Of a stretch of DNA of 6,893 nt, positions 6,420 through 6,893 are shown one piece after another (position 1 is the first letter of the stretch; every line of letters begins with the position of its first letter). This DNA is from JBBILG01 sp037445085 (lineage in GTDB: Bacteria > Pseudomonadota > Gammaproteobacteria > Burkholderiales > Methylophilaceae). Made by a program: the position numbers and the translations under genes. The stretch spans positions 1 through 6,893 of the forward strand of contig JBBILG010000091.1 of NCBI GenBank assembly GCA_037445085.1, written 5' to 3'. A model generated the notes under the pieces. It was not told the origin of the DNA. It did not search any database and saw only the letters and a list, made by a program, of their open reading frames with translations.

Positions 6420-6436
6420 AGCTACCAGACGGAGGA

Positions 6437-6892
6437 TCAATTGACCCGGTCAGGTGGGGATGCGGTGCAGATTTCCTCGTGGATGGCCTGCAGGGCGCGC
6501 AGGGGATCGGCTGCCCGTGTGATGGGGCGGCCGATGACCAGCTGGCTCGCGCCCTCCCGCAGGGCGGCGGACGGGGTCAGCACGCGTGACTGGTCATCGA
6601 CGGCGGTGCTGGCGGGGCGGATGCCGGGGGTGACGAGGCAGAATTCCCCGCCGAGTCGTGCGCGCAGCAAGGCGGCTTCCCGGGCGGAGCAGACCACGCC
6701 GTCCAGTCCAGCGCCATGGGCGAGGCCGGCCAGGCGCAGCACCTGCTCCTGCAGGCTGCCCGCTACGCCGACTTCGTGGAGCGCGCCCTGGTCCATGCTG
6801 GTGAGCACGGTCACGGCAATCAGCAGCGGCCGCTCCGGGGCAGCGTCCACCGCCGCACGCGCTGCTTCCAGCATGGCGCGCCCGCCGCTGGC
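6437..6892 (-). CDS. pyrF: Orotidine 5'-phosphate decarboxylase, C-terminal part (5' end outside window)
   Basis: Decarboxylates orotidine 5'-phosphate to UMP, the last step of de novo pyrimidine synthesis; cytosolic TIM-barrel dimer. The frame runs open into the right window edge. 151 residues plus a TGA stop are visible, against about 230-245 for the bacterial family, so roughly the first 80-95 residues are missing. Visible signatures are ASGGRAMLEAA at the edge, LLIAVTVLTSMDQ, the VVCSAREA strand, LVTPGIRPAS, DDQSRVLTPSAAL, and the phosphate-binding LVIGRPITRAADP near the end. The catalytic Asp-Lys-Asp residues (DxKxxD) belong to the N-terminal half and are not in view. The ATG at 6874 is internal: the conserved ASGGR continues upstream of it. 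The comEA-like gene follows on the same strand. Identification is secure. Confidence 0.97.
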   Translation of the reverse strand, partial: ASGGRAMLEAARAAVDAAPERPLLIAVTVLTSMDQGALHEVGVAGSLQEQVLRLAGLAHGAGLDGVVCSAREAALLRARLGGEFCLVTPGIRPASTAVDDQSRVLTPSAALREGASQLVIGRPITRAADPLRALQAIHEEICTASPPDRVN

Positions 6893-6893
6893 G

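Noticed and set aside
1..6893. Search for mobile elements, CRISPR arrays, tRNA/rRNA, toxin-antitoxin or defence genes
   Set aside because: All six genes and partial genes with known families are housekeeping types, the seventh is a ComEA-like protein, gaps are short, and no regularly spaced repeats or terminal inverted repeats with target duplications were seen.

Overview
The window is a GC-rich, gene-dense piece of a proteobacterial chromosome, most likely betaproteobacterial. The clues are the high GC with strong third-position GC bias, the long-form class of threonine synthase, an Mrp/ApbC protein ending in a FPNIVIQNT-type tail, and a secreted ComEA-like protein next to pyrF. I cannot name a genus from the sequence alone. 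No transposase, integrase, CRISPR array, tRNA, rRNA or toxin-antitoxin pair is visible, and no stretch longer than about 105 bases lacks a gene.

Layout from left to right. The 3' two thirds of threonine synthase (thrC, + strand, cut by the left edge) is followed after a 57-base gap by complete thymidylate synthase (thyA, +). That gap holds a strong hairpin directly before the thyA ribosome binding site. thyA converges on glutamate racemase (murI, - strand), which lies 37 bases downstream of the Fe-S carrier ATPase mrp/apbC (-), so mrp-murI looks like an operon. mrp is divergent from methionyl-tRNA synthetase (metG, +), the same neighbour arrangement as in E. coli. The 103-base mrp/metG gap carries two back-to-back promoter-like sequences. 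metG converges on a small secreted helix-hairpin-helix protein of the ComEA type (-), with a hairpin between their stop codons. Upstream of the comEA-like gene on the same strand is the 3' half of orotidine 5'-phosphate decarboxylase (pyrF, -, cut by the right edge).

The genes are housekeeping functions: amino acid synthesis (thrC), dTMP synthesis (thyA), UMP synthesis (pyrF), D-glutamate for peptidoglycan (murI), Fe-S cluster delivery (mrp), tRNA charging (metG) and possibly DNA uptake (comEA-like). They do not form one pathway. I found no convincing undescribed system. The points most worth a second look are intergenic: the thrC-thyA hairpin with nested alternative folds, the mirrored divergent mrp/metG promoters, and the metG start with no visible Shine-Dalgarno sequence.
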